This document shows positions 27,904-37,038 of a stretch of 64,000 nt of DNA, in pieces. The notes below the pieces were generated by a model, which saw only the letters and a list, made by a program, of their open reading frames with translations, did no database searches and was not told the origin of the DNA. The number at the start of each line of letters is the position of its first letter. Position 1 is the first letter of the stretch. The DNA lies in the NCBI GenBank assembly GCA_021813595.1, contig JAKAKF010000218.1, forward strand, positions 1 to 64,000, read 5' to 3'. A program made the translations under genes and the position numbers. The stretch comes from a bacterium (GTDB lineage Bacteria > SZUA-79 > Acidulodesulfobacterales > Acidulodesulfobacteraceae).

Positions 27904-28797
27904 GTGTCTATTTATCAATCAAAATCCGAAAATACCGAAAAACCAAATATACTGATAATAAGCGGTATTTCCGGTTCGGGAAAGTCTTCGGCGTTAAAAA
28001 TTCTTGAAGATAGAGGTTTTTTTTGCGTAGATAATATGCCGATGATTTTGCTGCCGAAATTTTTTGAATTAGGGTTGGCCGCCCGCCTTAAAAACATACT
28101 TTTTGTTATAGATATCAGGGAAAAAAGTTTTTTAAAAGAGTTTGAAGACTATATCAAATTTTTAAAAAAGCGGGCATGTTTTTTTAAATTTATTTTTTTA
28201 GACGCAAGAGACGACGTAGTAATAAGGAGATATTCCGAAACAAGAAGAAAACATCCTCTCTCGGAAGGCGATATAACTACGGCGGTCAAAAAAGAACGCA
28301 AACTTCTTAATAATGCAAAGGGCAATGCAGATGCGGTAATAGACACATCCGATATTAAAATACACGATTTAGAGGGCATCTTATCTGCCCATCTGGACGG
28401 TCTTTTATCTTCAGCTCAATTTTCGGTTAAAATAATCTCCTTCGGTTTTAAATACGGCATTCCGCTTTCCGCCGATACGCTTTTTGACGCGCGGTTTCTT
28501 CCTAACCCTTATTTTATGCCGCAACTTAAAAATCTTACCGGTTTCGATTCGGAAATAGCCGAATATATGCTGTCGTTTAAAGAGAGCGATGAATTTATAA
28601 CCCGCATATCGGATTTTTTAACTTTTACGCTTCCTCTTTATAAAAAAGAAAATAAATCTTATTTTACCGCAGCTATTGGATGTACCGGCGGCGTTCACAG
28701 GTCGGTGTTTATAGTCGAAGAATTAAAAAAAAGGCTTGCAGGCATTAATGAAGATTACGGAATTACTTTTTATCATAGAGACGTTCAAAGGAAATAA
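27904..28797 (+). CDS. rapZ: RNase adapter protein RapZ (YvcJ family)
   Basis: 297 residues from a GTG start. P-loop GISGSGKS at about 20-27, then DRGFFCVDNMP, the RRYSETRRKHPLS segment and the C-terminal GCTGGVHRSVF motif with a phosphate-binding pocket. In E. coli RapZ guides RNase E to the small RNA GlmZ and so controls amino-sugar synthesis. In other bacteria it is a nucleotide-binding protein of less clear role. Third gene of the rpoN cluster. The frame upstream of the GTG has no better start, and the ribosome site is poor. Confidence 0.93.
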   Translation: MSIYQSKSENTEKPNILIISGISGSGKSSALKILEDRGFFCVDNMPMILLPKFFELGLAARLKNILFVIDIREKSFLKEFEDYIKFLKKRACFFKFIFLDARDDVVIRRYSETRRKHPLSEGDITTAVKKERKLLNNAKGNADAVIDTSDIKIHDLEGILSAHLDGLLSSAQFSVKIISFGFKYGIPLSADTLFDARFLPNPYFMPQLKNLTGFDSEIAEYMLSFKESDEFITRISDFLTFTLPLYKKENKSYFTAAIGCTGGVHRSVFIVEELKKRLAGINEDYGITFYHRDVQRK

Positions 28798-28841
28798 ATC
28801 GAAAAAAAACCGCAAAATTTATTGATTTTATGATATATTTA

Positions 28842-28860
28842 TTATATGATATTATCATAT
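28842..28860. promoter_or_regulatory. 19-bp perfect palindrome upstream of metK
   Basis: TATATGATA and TATCATATA are perfect 9-base arms around one central T. The palindrome lies 69 bases before the metK ATG in AT-rich leader DNA. It could be an operator or simply an AT-rich dyad. It is not a MetJ box (AGACGTCT) and its spacing does not fit a Fur box. Confidence 0.35.
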
Positions 28861-28928
28861 AGTTATATAATATATAGGTGAATTTTTTTTAGTATATTTT
28901 TTAAACATTAAATTAAAGGTGGTTTATT

Positions 28929-30122
28929 ATGAAAAATAAAAAATCAAGTTTTATTTTTACTTCGGAATCCGTAACGGAAGGTCATCCCGATAAAATTTGC
29001 GATAAAATATCAGACTCTATTTTAGATGCCTTTATAGGGCAGGACAAACATTCTAAAGTTGCTTTAGAAACAATGGTAACCACCGGTCTTGTGGCTATTG
29101 CCGGCGAAGTTACGTCAAACGGAACGGTAAATTATCAGGATATAATAAGAAAAGTTATAAAAGAAATAGGGTACGACGATTCATCCATAGGTTTCGATTA
29201 TAAAAGCTGTGGAATAATAGCCGCAGTAGGAAAGCAGTCTTCGGACATCAGAATGGGCGTGGTGCGTGAAAAAGACGAAGATCAGGGTGCCGGCGATCAG
29301 GGTTTGATGTTCGGATACGCAACTTCCGAGACGGAAGATTTTATGCCTGCGCCTATTTATTATGCACATAAATTAACCAAAAGACTTGCCGAAGTTAGAA
29401 AATCCGGAGTTCTCGATTTCATAAGGCCGGACGGCAAATCGCAGGTTTCCGTCAGATACGTTAACGGAGAGCCTGAAAAAATCACCTCGATAGTTCTTTC
29501 TACTCAGCATACAGAATCCGTATCTCAAGAAAAACTTAAAGATGCCGTTATCGCAGAGGTTATAGATAAAACGATACCTGCCGACCTTATGGATAAAGAT
29601 ACGAAGTTTTTTATTAATCCTACAGGTCGTTTCGTAATAGGCGGGCCAAACGGAGATACAGGTTTAACCGGAAGAAAGATAATAGTCGATACGTACGGAG
29701 GGATGGGTAGACACGGCGGAGGCGCTTTTTCAGGAAAAGACCCTTCTAAAGTCGACAGAAGCGGTTCGTACATGGCAAGATATATAGCCAAAAATATAGT
29801 CGGAAGCGGTATAGCAAAAAAATGCGAAGTTCAAATAGCTTATGCTATAGGAATCGCCGAGCCGGTTTCGGTTATGGCAAATACTTTCGGAACGGGAATC
29901 TATCCCGATGAAGCGATTTCCGATGCCGTATTGGAAGTTTTCAGCTTAAAACCATATAATATAGTTAAAACATTAGATCTTTTAAGGCCTATTTACTCTA
30001 AAACATCTAATTATGGTCATTTTGGCAGATTCGACGAAGATTTCGTCTGGGAAAAACTTCTTAAAATTGAGGAAATCAAAGAAGTATCGGCTAATTTAAG
30101 CAAAGTCAAAGAGCATGTATAA
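28929..30122 (+). CDS. metK: S-adenosylmethionine synthetase
   Basis: 397 residues; makes SAM from methionine and [15 protein letters not shown] near residue 18 carries the ATP-binding His/Asp. [12 protein letters not shown] (about 117-128), the lysine-bearing DGKSQVSV stretch and [16 protein letters not shown] are all conserved. AAGGTGG before the ATG is a good ribosome site. It pairs with ahcY 25 bases downstream, which recycles the SAH left by methyl transfer. Confidence 0.98.
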   Translation: MKNKKSSFIFTSESVTEGHPDKICDKISDSILDAFIGQDKHSKVALETMVTTGLVAIAGEVTSNGTVNYQDIIRKVIKEIGYDDSSIGFDYKSCGIIAAVGKQSSDIRMGVVREKDEDQGAGDQGLMFGYATSETEDFMPAPIYYAHKLTKRLAEVRKSGVLDFIRPDGKSQVSVRYVNGEPEKITSIVLSTQHTESVSQEKLKDAVIAEVIDKTIPADLMDKDTKFFINPTGRFVIGGPNGDTGLTGRKIIVDTYGGMGRHGGGAFSGKDPSKVDRSGSYMARYIAKNIVGSGIAKKCEVQIAYAIGIAEPVSVMANTFGTGIYPDEAISDAVLEVFSLKPYNIVKTLDLLRPIYSKTSNYGHFGRFDEDFVWEKLLKIEEIKEVSANLSKVKEHV

Positions 30123-30147
30123 AATTTAATATAATAATGGAGGCTGG

Positions 30148-31398
30148 ATGTCGGATATAAAAGATATTAAACTTGCAAAAGAAGGTAAAGAGAGAATTTT
30201 ATGGGCAGAACAGGATATGCCCGTTCTAGGTTTAATAAAAGAACAGTTTGTTGACAATAAACCTTTTAAGGGTTTAAAAATGGGGCTCTGTCTGCATGTA
30301 ACGGCGGAAACCGCAAATCTTGCCAGAACTTTGAAAGAAGGCGGCGCCGAAATATATCTTTGCGCATCAAACCCTCTTTCGACGCAGGACGATGTAGCCG
30401 CTTCTCTTACAAAAGATTTCGGAATAGACGTTTATGCTATAAAAGGGGAAGATTCCGACACTTATTACAGTCATATAGAAAGCGTTCTTAGCAAAGAACC
30501 TAACGTAACGTTAGACGACGGAGCAGACTTAATATCTGTAATACATAAAAAGCATAAAAAACTTATAAAAAACATAAAAGCCTCTATGGAAGAAACTACT
30601 ACAGGCGTAATCAGACTGCGTTCTATGCAGGAAGCAGGAGAGCTTAAAATACCGGTTATTGCCGTAAACGATGCGGATGCAAAACATCTTTTCGACAACA
30701 GATACGGCACCGGACAGTCGACCATAGACGGAATAATCAGGGCGACGGATAAACTGCTTGCGGGTAAAAACTTTGTAGTTTTGGGTTATGGCTGGTGCGG
30801 CAAGGGGCTTGCGCTTAGAGCCAGAGGAATAGGTTCTAACGTAATAGTAACGGAAGTAGATCCGGTTAAAGCGCTTGAAGCCGTAATGGACGGTTTTAGA
30901 GTAATGAAAGGAACCGAAGCGGCAAAAGTGGGCGATATATTTTGCACCGTTACCGGCGATATAAACGTTATAGACGTCGAGCATTTTCAAAACATGAAAG
31001 ACGGCGCTATAGTATGCAACTCAGGTCATTTCGACGTAGAAATAAATATTAAGGGATTAAAGAAAATAGCCAAATCGGTAAAAACGGCAAAAGATTTTGT
31101 CGAAGAATATACGCTGAAAAACGGCAAAAGAATATATTTACTTGCTGAAGGAAGGCTCATTAATCTTGCAAGCGCACATGGACATCCGGCAAGCGTTATG
31201 GATATGAGTTTTTCAGTGCAGGCTCTCTCCGCGGAATTTGCGGTTCTTGGAAAAACAATGCTTCCTGGCGTTTACGATGTTCCTAAGGAAATCGACGAAA
31301 GAATAGCCTCTTTAAAACTTAAGTCTATGGATATAGAGATTGATAAACTGACGAAAGAGCAGATAAAATATCTTAAATCATGGCAGGAAGGAACATAA
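30148..31398 (+). CDS. ahcY: Adenosylhomocysteinase (SAH hydrolase)
   Basis: 416 residues; hydrolyses S-adenosylhomocysteine to adenosine and homocysteine. An NAD-binding [15 protein letters not shown] motif (about 213-227), the catalytic DDGADL and a Lys/Asp pair around VNDADAKH are present. The C-terminal region closes with [12 protein letters not shown]. It lacks the roughly 40-residue insertion of some bacterial enzymes, as many thermophile and archaeal forms do. Upstream GGAGG fits the start. It converges on coaX with one base between the stops. Confidence 0.96.
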   Translation: MSDIKDIKLAKEGKERILWAEQDMPVLGLIKEQFVDNKPFKGLKMGLCLHVTAETANLARTLKEGGAEIYLCASNPLSTQDDVAASLTKDFGIDVYAIKGEDSDTYYSHIESVLSKEPNVTLDDGADLISVIHKKHKKLIKNIKASMEETTTGVIRLRSMQEAGELKIPVIAVNDADAKHLFDNRYGTGQSTIDGIIRATDKLLAGKNFVVLGYGWCGKGLALRARGIGSNVIVTEVDPVKALEAVMDGFRVMKGTEAAKVGDIFCTVTGDINVIDVEHFQNMKDGAIVCNSGHFDVEINIKGLKKIAKSVKTAKDFVEEYTLKNGKRIYLLAEGRLINLASAHGHPASVMDMSFSVQALSAEFAVLGKTMLPGVYDVPKEIDERIASLKLKSMDIEIDKLTKEQIKYLKSWQEGT

Positions 31399-31399
31399 G

Positions 31400-32185
31400 T
31401 TATTTATTTATATCGTATAGATATTTTATTCCTTTAAGCGTACAAAATTCATCGATTATATTTTCGGCATCGATATTTAAGTCGTTAAAAATCAACGAAG
31501 ATTGTCCGCCGGTAAAGATAAGCCGGATATTTTTATTGCCGCAAACGCCGTAAAAATCACATATATCGCTTACGAACCCTTTTATTAAATATAAGATTCC
31601 GTTATAAATACCGGATTGGATTGCAGATTCGGTATTTGTGCCGATTAAATTTTTAGGTTTATTTATTTTAATTAAGGGCAGTTTTTCCGTAGATTCATAT
31701 AGGCAATTTGCAAGAGAATTTATGCCTGGATATATGATGCCGCCTAAGAAATCCCCGCTTTTATTTAACGAATCTATGGTTACGGCAGTCCCGATATCTA
31801 TTATTATCTGGAATTTTTTCTCCGGTGAATTTTGATTATAAAAATGAGACCAGCAAGAGTTTGCTATCCTGTCCGAACCCAGTTTAGCAAAGTTTTCAAT
31901 GCAAAGAGTTATATTTAACTTTATTTCGGGCAAGATAAAAAAAGGCTTTAACTTTATTTTGTTAAAAAAATTCTCGTAAATAGGGTTTGCAGAAGGCACT
32001 ACCGATGAAATGCATATTCCAGACAAATTTTTTACGGAGGTATTTTTCGACAAAAACTTTTTTAAATCCTGCTCCGTAGAAATTTTTTTCGTGTCTATTC
32101 TGAAGGTTTCTGCAGGATTATATTTCGCATCTTCAAATATGCCGAATGATGACGATGAGTTGCCTATATCGCAAGATAATATCAT
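31400..32185 (-). CDS. coaX: Type III pantothenate kinase
   Basis: 261 residues; first step of coenzyme A synthesis. ASKHA-fold motifs: CDIGNSSSSFGIF at the N-terminus (phosphate 1), a KLGSDRIANS stretch for pantothenate binding, and IIDIGTAVTIDSLN (phosphate 2). CoaX is not inhibited by CoA and needs a monovalent cation (known of the family). It lies 10 bases after birA on the minus strand; the birA-coaX pair is common in bacteria. Confidence 0.95.
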   Translation of the reverse strand: MILSCDIGNSSSSFGIFEDAKYNPAETFRIDTKKISTEQDLKKFLSKNTSVKNLSGICISSVVPSANPIYENFFNKIKLKPFFILPEIKLNITLCIENFAKLGSDRIANSCWSHFYNQNSPEKKFQIIIDIGTAVTIDSLNKSGDFLGGIIYPGINSLANCLYESTEKLPLIKINKPKNLIGTNTESAIQSGIYNGILYLIKGFVSDICDFYGVCGNKNIRLIFTGGQSSLIFNDLNIDAENIIDEFCTLKGIKYLYDINK

Positions 32186-32195
32186 AAAATAAAAA

Positions 32196-33008
32196 TTATA
32201 TATATATTTCGCCCGATACTACTTTTTCTAATTCGTTTTCTCCGGTTTTTAGCAGAAGAGCTCCCTTAGAATCAATTCCAACGACCTGTCCGGATATTTT
32301 TTTATCTTTAACGTTTATTTCTACCGTTTTCCCCATCATGCCGAAATATTTTTGATAGCTTGTTAAAATAGAAGAGAGTCCGGTCGATAAAAACATTTCA
32401 TAATATTTATCGAACTTGTTAAGTATAGAAGCTATAAGAGTATTTCTATCGATGAGGACGTTTGTTCCGTTAATTTTTTTTGATTCTATCAAAAGAGACG
32501 TAGCGATATCTTTAATATTGTCGTCGATATCGTTTTCCGCAATATTAACGTTCATTCCAATTCCTACTATTATATATTCTATAGTCATATTTTGAGTAGC
32601 CATTTCTGTTAAAATACCGCATACTTTTTTTGAATTTATAAGTAAATCATTAGGCCATTTAATCTGAGGGTTTAAAGAAGCGGTTTCAGTAATCGCGTCG
32701 GCGGCCGATACCGCTGCCAATATCGTCATGCCCTGGGCATTTTCCGGAGTTATCTTAGGTTTTAATATTATAGACATGTATATATTACAGGCACAGGGAG
32801 ACGTCCAAAATTTTCCGTTTCTGCCTCTGCCTTTTTCTTGATAATCCGCTATTACCACGCTTCCGTTTTTTACGCCTTTAGAAGCAAGATCTCTTGCTAA
32901 AGTATTAGTAGAATCAACCTTTTGTTCATAATATAAATTTTTGCCTATAAAAGAACTTTTTAATTTTTTTTTGATTTCAAAAATATCGATATAATTTATT
33001 TCTTCCAT
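32196..33008 (-). CDS. birA: Biotin--protein ligase, monofunctional form
   Basis: 270 residues. The catalytic domain has the biotinyl-AMP loop GRGRNGKFW (about 60-68), KWPND for biotin binding and a GIGMNVN strand. A C-terminal SH3-like domain follows (about 225-270). There is no N-terminal winged-helix repressor domain, so it should not regulate biotin genes as E. coli BirA does. AAGGGG before the ATG supports the start. Between it and nadC lies a tandem palindromic repeat. Confidence 0.93.
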   Translation of the reverse strand: MEEINYIDIFEIKKKLKSSFIGKNLYYEQKVDSTNTLARDLASKGVKNGSVVIADYQEKGRGRNGKFWTSPCACNIYMSIILKPKITPENAQGMTILAAVSAADAITETASLNPQIKWPNDLLINSKKVCGILTEMATQNMTIEYIIVGIGMNVNIAENDIDDNIKDIATSLLIESKKINGTNVLIDRNTLIASILNKFDKYYEMFLSTGLSSILTSYQKYFGMMGKTVEINVKDKKISGQVVGIDSKGALLLKTGENELEKVVSGEIYI

Positions 33009-33042
33009 TAAAAACCCCTTGTTTAAAATAAAATTTCTATTT

Positions 33043-33129
33043 TGTGCAAATTTGTTATAGGGACAGAATTGAATTCTGTCCTTCTGTGCAAATTTGTTAT
33101 AGGGACAGAATTGAATTCTGTCCCTATAA
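33043..33129 (-). repeat. Tandem copies of the GAATTCAATTC palindromic repeat (nadC-birA gap)
   Basis: Two identical 39-base units (33043-33081 and 33085-33123) lie at a 42-base period. The second contains a perfect 16-bp palindrome (33097-33112 and 33114-33129) around a single central base. Read in the direction of nadC-birA transcription, the order is palindrome, then a CTATAACAAATTTG tail. That matches the order and orientation of the copies after argG and after dppC. Two copies cannot by themselves be called CRISPR; the period is short and the 3-base spacer is far too small. Confidence 0.8.
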
Positions 33130-33177
33130 TATATAATATATATTTTATAATATTTCTATTAAAAAATTAAGATAAAT

Positions 33178-34032
33178 TTACAGGACGAAATTTAGCGAAA
33201 AATCAGCCGGCATAACGGAATTAGTAAGGGATCCCATAGAAATATAATCTACGCCCGTTTTTACCGCTATATCGCGCAATTTTTCTACGGTCATATTGCC
33301 GGAGGCTTCGGTGAGAGCGGCATTATTTATAATTTTAACCGCTTTTTTCATCGTATCTATTTTCATATTATCAAGCATTATTATTTCTGCTCCGGCTGTA
33401 ACCGCTTCCCTTACTTCCGCAAGGCAAGAAGTTTCTATCTCGATTTTAAAATTAAAACCTGAATATTTTTTTTTTACCGCGCCTATTGCTTCCTTCACGC
33501 CGCCGGCAAGTTTAATATGGTTGTCCTTAATAAGTATTCCGGAAGACAAATCGAATCTGTGATTTTCTCCTCCGCCGATTTTAACGGCATATTTTTGCAG
33601 CAATCTTAAACCCGGTATGGTTTTTCGGGTATCTAAAATTTTAGTTTTTAAACCGCGCAATTCTCCGGAAGCAATGCTAGACGCAGTTGCAATCCCTGAC
33701 AAGTGCTGAAGAAAATTAAGGGCTGTCCTTTCGCCGTAGAGAATATCGCCTGCCTTCGCTTTAAGATGCAAAACTTTCTGCATTGCATCGATTTTTTCTC
33801 CTTCGCTGCAATAAAAATCTATGGCATAATCGTTTTTTGTAACAATTTCAAATACTTTTGAAAATATATTAAGCCCGCAAACGGTGCACGCTCTTTTTGC
33901 GATAACTTCGCAGTTCATAACCGGATTATTTTTTTCCGACAAGACGGCATCTGTCGTTATATCCCCCCACTTTATATCTTCGTTTAAGGCGTTGTATATA
34001 AGAGGTTTTATTTGGAAGTCTAATATCTGCAT
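33178..34032 (-). CDS. nadC: Nicotinate-nucleotide pyrophosphorylase (quinolinate phosphoribosyltransferase)
   Basis: 284 residues; converts quinolinate and PRPP to nicotinate mononucleotide in NAD synthesis. EDIKWGDITTDAV is at the N-terminus, FLQHLSGIAT is in the middle, and DTRKTIPGLRLLQKYAVKIGGGENHRFDL holds the substrate-binding arginines, lysine and histidines. The type II PRTase barrel is complete, including ISMGSLTNS near the C-terminus. It begins 6 bases after the pseudo-receiver protein gene. nadA and nadB are not in the window. Confidence 0.96.
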   Translation of the reverse strand: MQILDFQIKPLIYNALNEDIKWGDITTDAVLSEKNNPVMNCEVIAKRACTVCGLNIFSKVFEIVTKNDYAIDFYCSEGEKIDAMQKVLHLKAKAGDILYGERTALNFLQHLSGIATASSIASGELRGLKTKILDTRKTIPGLRLLQKYAVKIGGGENHRFDLSSGILIKDNHIKLAGGVKEAIGAVKKKYSGFNFKIEIETSCLAEVREAVTAGAEIIMLDNMKIDTMKKAVKIINNAALTEASGNMTVEKLRDIAVKTGVDYISMGSLTNSVMPADFSLNFVL

Positions 34033-34038
34033 TTATTT

Positions 34039-35796
34039 TTAAGACTGTTTAATTTTTTCTATTTCGTCTTTGACTATCTTTTCAATAATATCTGGAAGCA
34101 TTTTTTTCACTGTTTCAATAATATCGGGTTTAATTTCGCTAATGACTGTTTCTATAGCATTTTTAAGATAAGAATCCATATCGGCAAGATTCTGTTCGTT
34201 TAAAATTTTCAATTTTAATTCTCCTTTTTCTTCGGTTGAAGTTTTTTCTTCGCTTAACGCGATATTGAATCCGGCAAAAGGTTCATTGAAATCCTGATTA
34301 TTCGGCTGTTGTTTCTCGAGAGCCGCCAAGTGTGGTTCGGACGCTTCTTCTGTTCCTTTTAAAGAATCGGCGTTAATTTCAAGTCCGCTTTCCGGAGCGC
34401 TAAGATCAAAAATACCGTTATTTATATCATCTGCATTATTATTAATATTAACGTCTATGGAAGTTTGATTTTTATTTGACCCATAACCCGTTAAACTATT
34501 TTGTTCCGCAACATTTATTTGTTCGGACGCTTCTTCTGTTCCTTTTAAAGAATCGGCGTTAATTTCAAGTCCGCTTTCCGGAGCGCTAAGATCAAAAATA
34601 CCGTTATTTATATCATCTGCATTATTAACGTTCCGCGATGTTTGATTTACGTTTATAGAAGACATTAGTTCGTTAAGCGGATTAGGCTCGAAAGAATCTG
34701 AAGATTCTATACTCCATAAAGTATCGGCAGATTTTTCAATTTCTTCCGTCTTCCGTATATCGTTTTCCTTGTCGGTATTAATCTGTTGAGTTTGCGGCTC
34801 TAATGAAGTTTCCTGAATCTTTTCGTATGAAAACGGTTCCGAAATTTTTATTTCCGCAATATCGGTCGGTTCTTCAGTTTTTTTAATATCGGAAGCCGGT
34901 TCCGTTTCCAATTTATTTTGGGTTCCGGTAATCGATATAGGCGCTTCATTTTTTTCTTCTCCGGTTTGCGTTATATCATAGGCTGAGCTTGTTTCAATTT
35001 CCTGCATCCGAGTTGCGCCTGCTGTCGTTTCGGTTTTGGATATAATATTCGAATCTTCTGCAGCCGAAAGCCGGACGTCTTTCTTGTTTAATTCTTCAAA
35101 TTCTTTGAATATAGCATCGTCTTTAAATAAATTTTCAAACGCCTGGCTGAGTTCTGCCGATTCGATATCTGAATTTTCGGTATCCGACGCCGCATTTTCA
35201 TAGCCGCCCTCATTATTATTATCTTTCTTAGGCGATAAAGCATTTGATATGTTTTGAAAATCTAAATTTTCGTTATTTTTTTTAGTTTCAAAATCTGAAA
35301 TGTCGAATACTTTATCGCTTTTAATAACATTATTTTTAGCCGCGTACTTAATTTTGTTTAAGTCGTTTTTTTTGTTTTCGGAAGCGATATCTCCCGAAAT
35401 TTTTCCGGATTTATCTTCGTCGGGAATAGACAGGGTTTTTTTTACTTTTAAAATAAACGTATCTTTGTCGAACGGCCTGTATATAAAGCCGTCCGTTTTT
35501 AATTTAATAAGAACGTCTCTCTCCTTATCGGACAAATCAGAAGGAACTAATAGAAGAAGGGGAGTTTCTGCAAACTCTTTGCTTGTTTTAAGTTCCGTTA
35601 TGCTTTTCTTTAGATCGGTGTCGATAGAATTATAGCTCAGTACTATAATATCAGGCTTAAAATTTTTTGCAACTTTGTAAATAGACGAAGGTTCTTTAAC
35701 AAGATTGAGGTTGAATTCGGTATTGTCCTGTAGTATCGCAGTTATAGCTCTTTGCATCGATTCGCTTTCGTCTATAAAAATTAAATTATACGACAT
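34039..35796 (-). CDS. Pseudo-receiver protein with long acidic repeat region and conserved amphipathic C-terminus
   Basis: 585 residues from the ATG at 35794-35796. Residues 1-115 fold-match a response-regulator receiver (beta-1 NLIFIDES, beta-3 PDIIVLS), but the phosphorylated Asp is Ser and the conserved Lys is Arg (FIYRPFD), so phosphorylation is unlikely. About 400 acidic, Asn/Ser/Glu-rich residues follow, presumably unstructured, including a block present twice. The last 45 residues form an amphipathic helix region (PDIIETVKKMLPDIIEKIVKDEI) like the C-termini of some deltaproteobacterial receiver proteins; that likeness is from memory of the family. It leads a minus-strand run with nadC. 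A signalling scaffold is a guess; function unknown. Confidence 0.7.
   Translation of the reverse strand: MSYNLIFIDESESMQRAITAILQDNTEFNLNLVKEPSSIYKVAKNFKPDIIVLSYNSIDTDLKKSITELKTSKEFAETPLLLLVPSDLSDKERDVLIKLKTDGFIYRPFDKDTFILKVKKTLSIPDEDKSGKISGDIASENKKNDLNKIKYAAKNNVIKSDKVFDISDFETKKNNENLDFQNISNALSPKKDNNNEGGYENAASDTENSDIESAELSQAFENLFKDDAIFKEFEELNKKDVRLSAAEDSNIISKTETTAGATRMQEIETSSAYDITQTGEEKNEAPISITGTQNKLETEPASDIKKTEEPTDIAEIKISEPFSYEKIQETSLEPQTQQINTDKENDIRKTEEIEKSADTLWSIESSDSFEPNPLNELMSSINVNQTSRNVNNADDINNGIFDLSAPESGLEINADSLKGTEEASEQINVAEQNSLTGYGSNKNQTSIDVNINNNADDINNGIFDLSAPESGLEINADSLKGTEEASEPHLAALEKQQPNNQDFNEPFAGFNIALSEEKTSTEEKGELKLKILNEQNLADMDSYLKNAIETVISEIKPDIIETVKKMLPDIIEKIVKDEIEKIKQS
34335..34440. 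repeat. 106-bp exact internal duplication, copy 1
   Basis: Identical base for base to 34521-34626, with a 186-base offset (62 codons), inside the acidic region of the pseudo-receiver gene. It encodes a block including NNGIFDLSAPESGLEINADS and SLKGTEEASE. Confidence 0.9.
34521..34626. repeat. 106-bp exact internal duplication, copy 2
   Basis: Second copy of the block at 34335-34440. Synonymous sites are also identical, so the duplication is recent or kept uniform by recombination. Confidence 0.9.
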
Positions 35797-35801
35797 AACA
35801 A

Positions 35802-35806
35802 CCTCC
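35802..35806 (-). promoter_or_regulatory. Ribosome binding site that fixes the start of the pseudo-receiver gene
   Basis: GGAGG on the minus strand lies 5 bases before the ATG at 35794-35796. The longer frame would begin at an ATG at 35809-35811, which sits upstream of this site and has none of its own. The shorter start is therefore preferred. Confidence 0.7.
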
Positions 35807-35947
35807 GTCATCTTTAAAATATTTATAATTTTTGGTACAATATAAAATTACTATATCAAATACGGCTTAGATTAATTTTAATATTTTTAAATAATATAGT
35901 CAATAATTTTAAAGCAATTTTTAAAATAATAAGATATATAAGACAAT

Positions 35948-37036
35948 ATGTCAACTATAGATAGATATATTTTTAAGCAGATGATTTTTCCGTTTATTTT
36001 CGGTCTGGTTATTTTCACTTTCAGCGTTACGATAAACCGCATTCTTTTGTTGACGCAGATGGTTTTAAATAAAGGCATCAGCATATCTGCCGTTTTAAAA
36101 CTTGCAAGCTTGACAATACCTGATTTTATGATAATAACCTTGCCCGTATCTTTTTTGCTTGCATTACTTGCTGTTTTCGGCAAGATGACGCAGGATAACG
36201 AAATTACTGCGTTAAGGGCTTCCGGAGTAAGTATTTTCAGGCTTACTAAACCTGCAATTTTATTTTCCCTCATACCGCTTGTTTTTTCTATACTTTTTTC
36301 GTTTTATATAGCACCGAGGTTCAATTTTTTTTTTAGGGTCCTTGCGGTTAAAGAAGTTAAAAAAGCCGCCCTTTCCGCATTGAAAAAAAATTCATTCACT
36401 AACAGGTTTGGAGGGCTTAACATTTTCGTTAAAAGCGTAAATACGCAAAAATCTACGCTTAAAGGAATTTTTATATTAAATAAAGTTCGGAATAATCCTG
36501 AAACTTTAATTGCAAAAAGCGGCAATATTAAGTACGACAGGAAACGTAATACTCTGTCTTTTTATTTGAAAAACGGCACTATACAGAATCAGGAGCCTGA
36601 TTCTAAGAATTTCTGGATTATGCATTTTAAAACTTATAAAATTAACGTTAAGCTTAGCGGACTTTCTATACCCGGCAAAAATAGCTCTATTCATTTTTTG
36701 ACTTTTTCTAAACTTTTACGAAAATATATCGTTCAGAAAAGTCCGGAGATGAAAAATATTTATCTTGCATATCTTTATAAAAAAATAGCAATACCGGTTG
36801 CGACGCTGTTTTTTATATTCATAGGTATGCCGCTCGGCACCCTTCTTGAAAAAAGAAGTTTATTCCTGGCTATCTCATATACTATAATATTTGTAGTTAT
36901 TTACTATGTTTTATTTACTTCCGGTTTTTATATGTCTTTGAACGATAAAATTAATCCTTTTATAGGAGTTTGCGGCGCCGATTTATTTCTTGCCGCCTCA
37001 GGTTTCGTGCTTTATATTAAAGCTTCATTAAAATAA
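35948..37036 (+). CDS. lptF: LPS export permease LptF (YjgP/YjgQ family)
   Basis: 362 residues with the family layout: two or three N-terminal membrane helices (starting IFKQMIFPFIFGLVIFTFSVT), a periplasmic beta-jellyroll (about 125-265) and three C-terminal helices. With LptG and LptB it forms the ABC extractor of LPS from the inner membrane. The first of two adjacent paralogues is called LptF by order. The lptCAB genes are 11 kb away. Divergent from the pseudo-receiver gene; the 151-base gap is AT-rich with no promoter I can defend. Confidence 0.9.
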   Translation: MSTIDRYIFKQMIFPFIFGLVIFTFSVTINRILLLTQMVLNKGISISAVLKLASLTIPDFMIITLPVSFLLALLAVFGKMTQDNEITALRASGVSIFRLTKPAILFSLIPLVFSILFSFYIAPRFNFFFRVLAVKEVKKAALSALKKNSFTNRFGGLNIFVKSVNTQKSTLKGIFILNKVRNNPETLIAKSGNIKYDRKRNTLSFYLKNGTIQNQEPDSKNFWIMHFKTYKINVKLSGLSIPGKNSSIHFLTFSKLLRKYIVQKSPEMKNIYLAYLYKKIAIPVATLFFIFIGMPLGTLLEKRSLFLAISYTIIFVVIYYVLFTSGFYMSLNDKINPFIGVCGADLFLAASGFVLYIKASLK

Positions 37037-37038
37037 TT

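Noticed and set aside
28798..28928. Possible SAM or SAH riboswitch before metK-ahcY
   Set aside because: The leader is AT-rich with only one small dyad; none of the conserved multi-helix or GC-rich loop patterns of SAM-I, SAM-II or SAH elements is visible.
33043..33129. CRISPR-like repeats before birA
   Set aside because: Only two 39-base units with a 3-base gap, no varied spacers and no cas genes; the same sequence occurs elsewhere as single copies.
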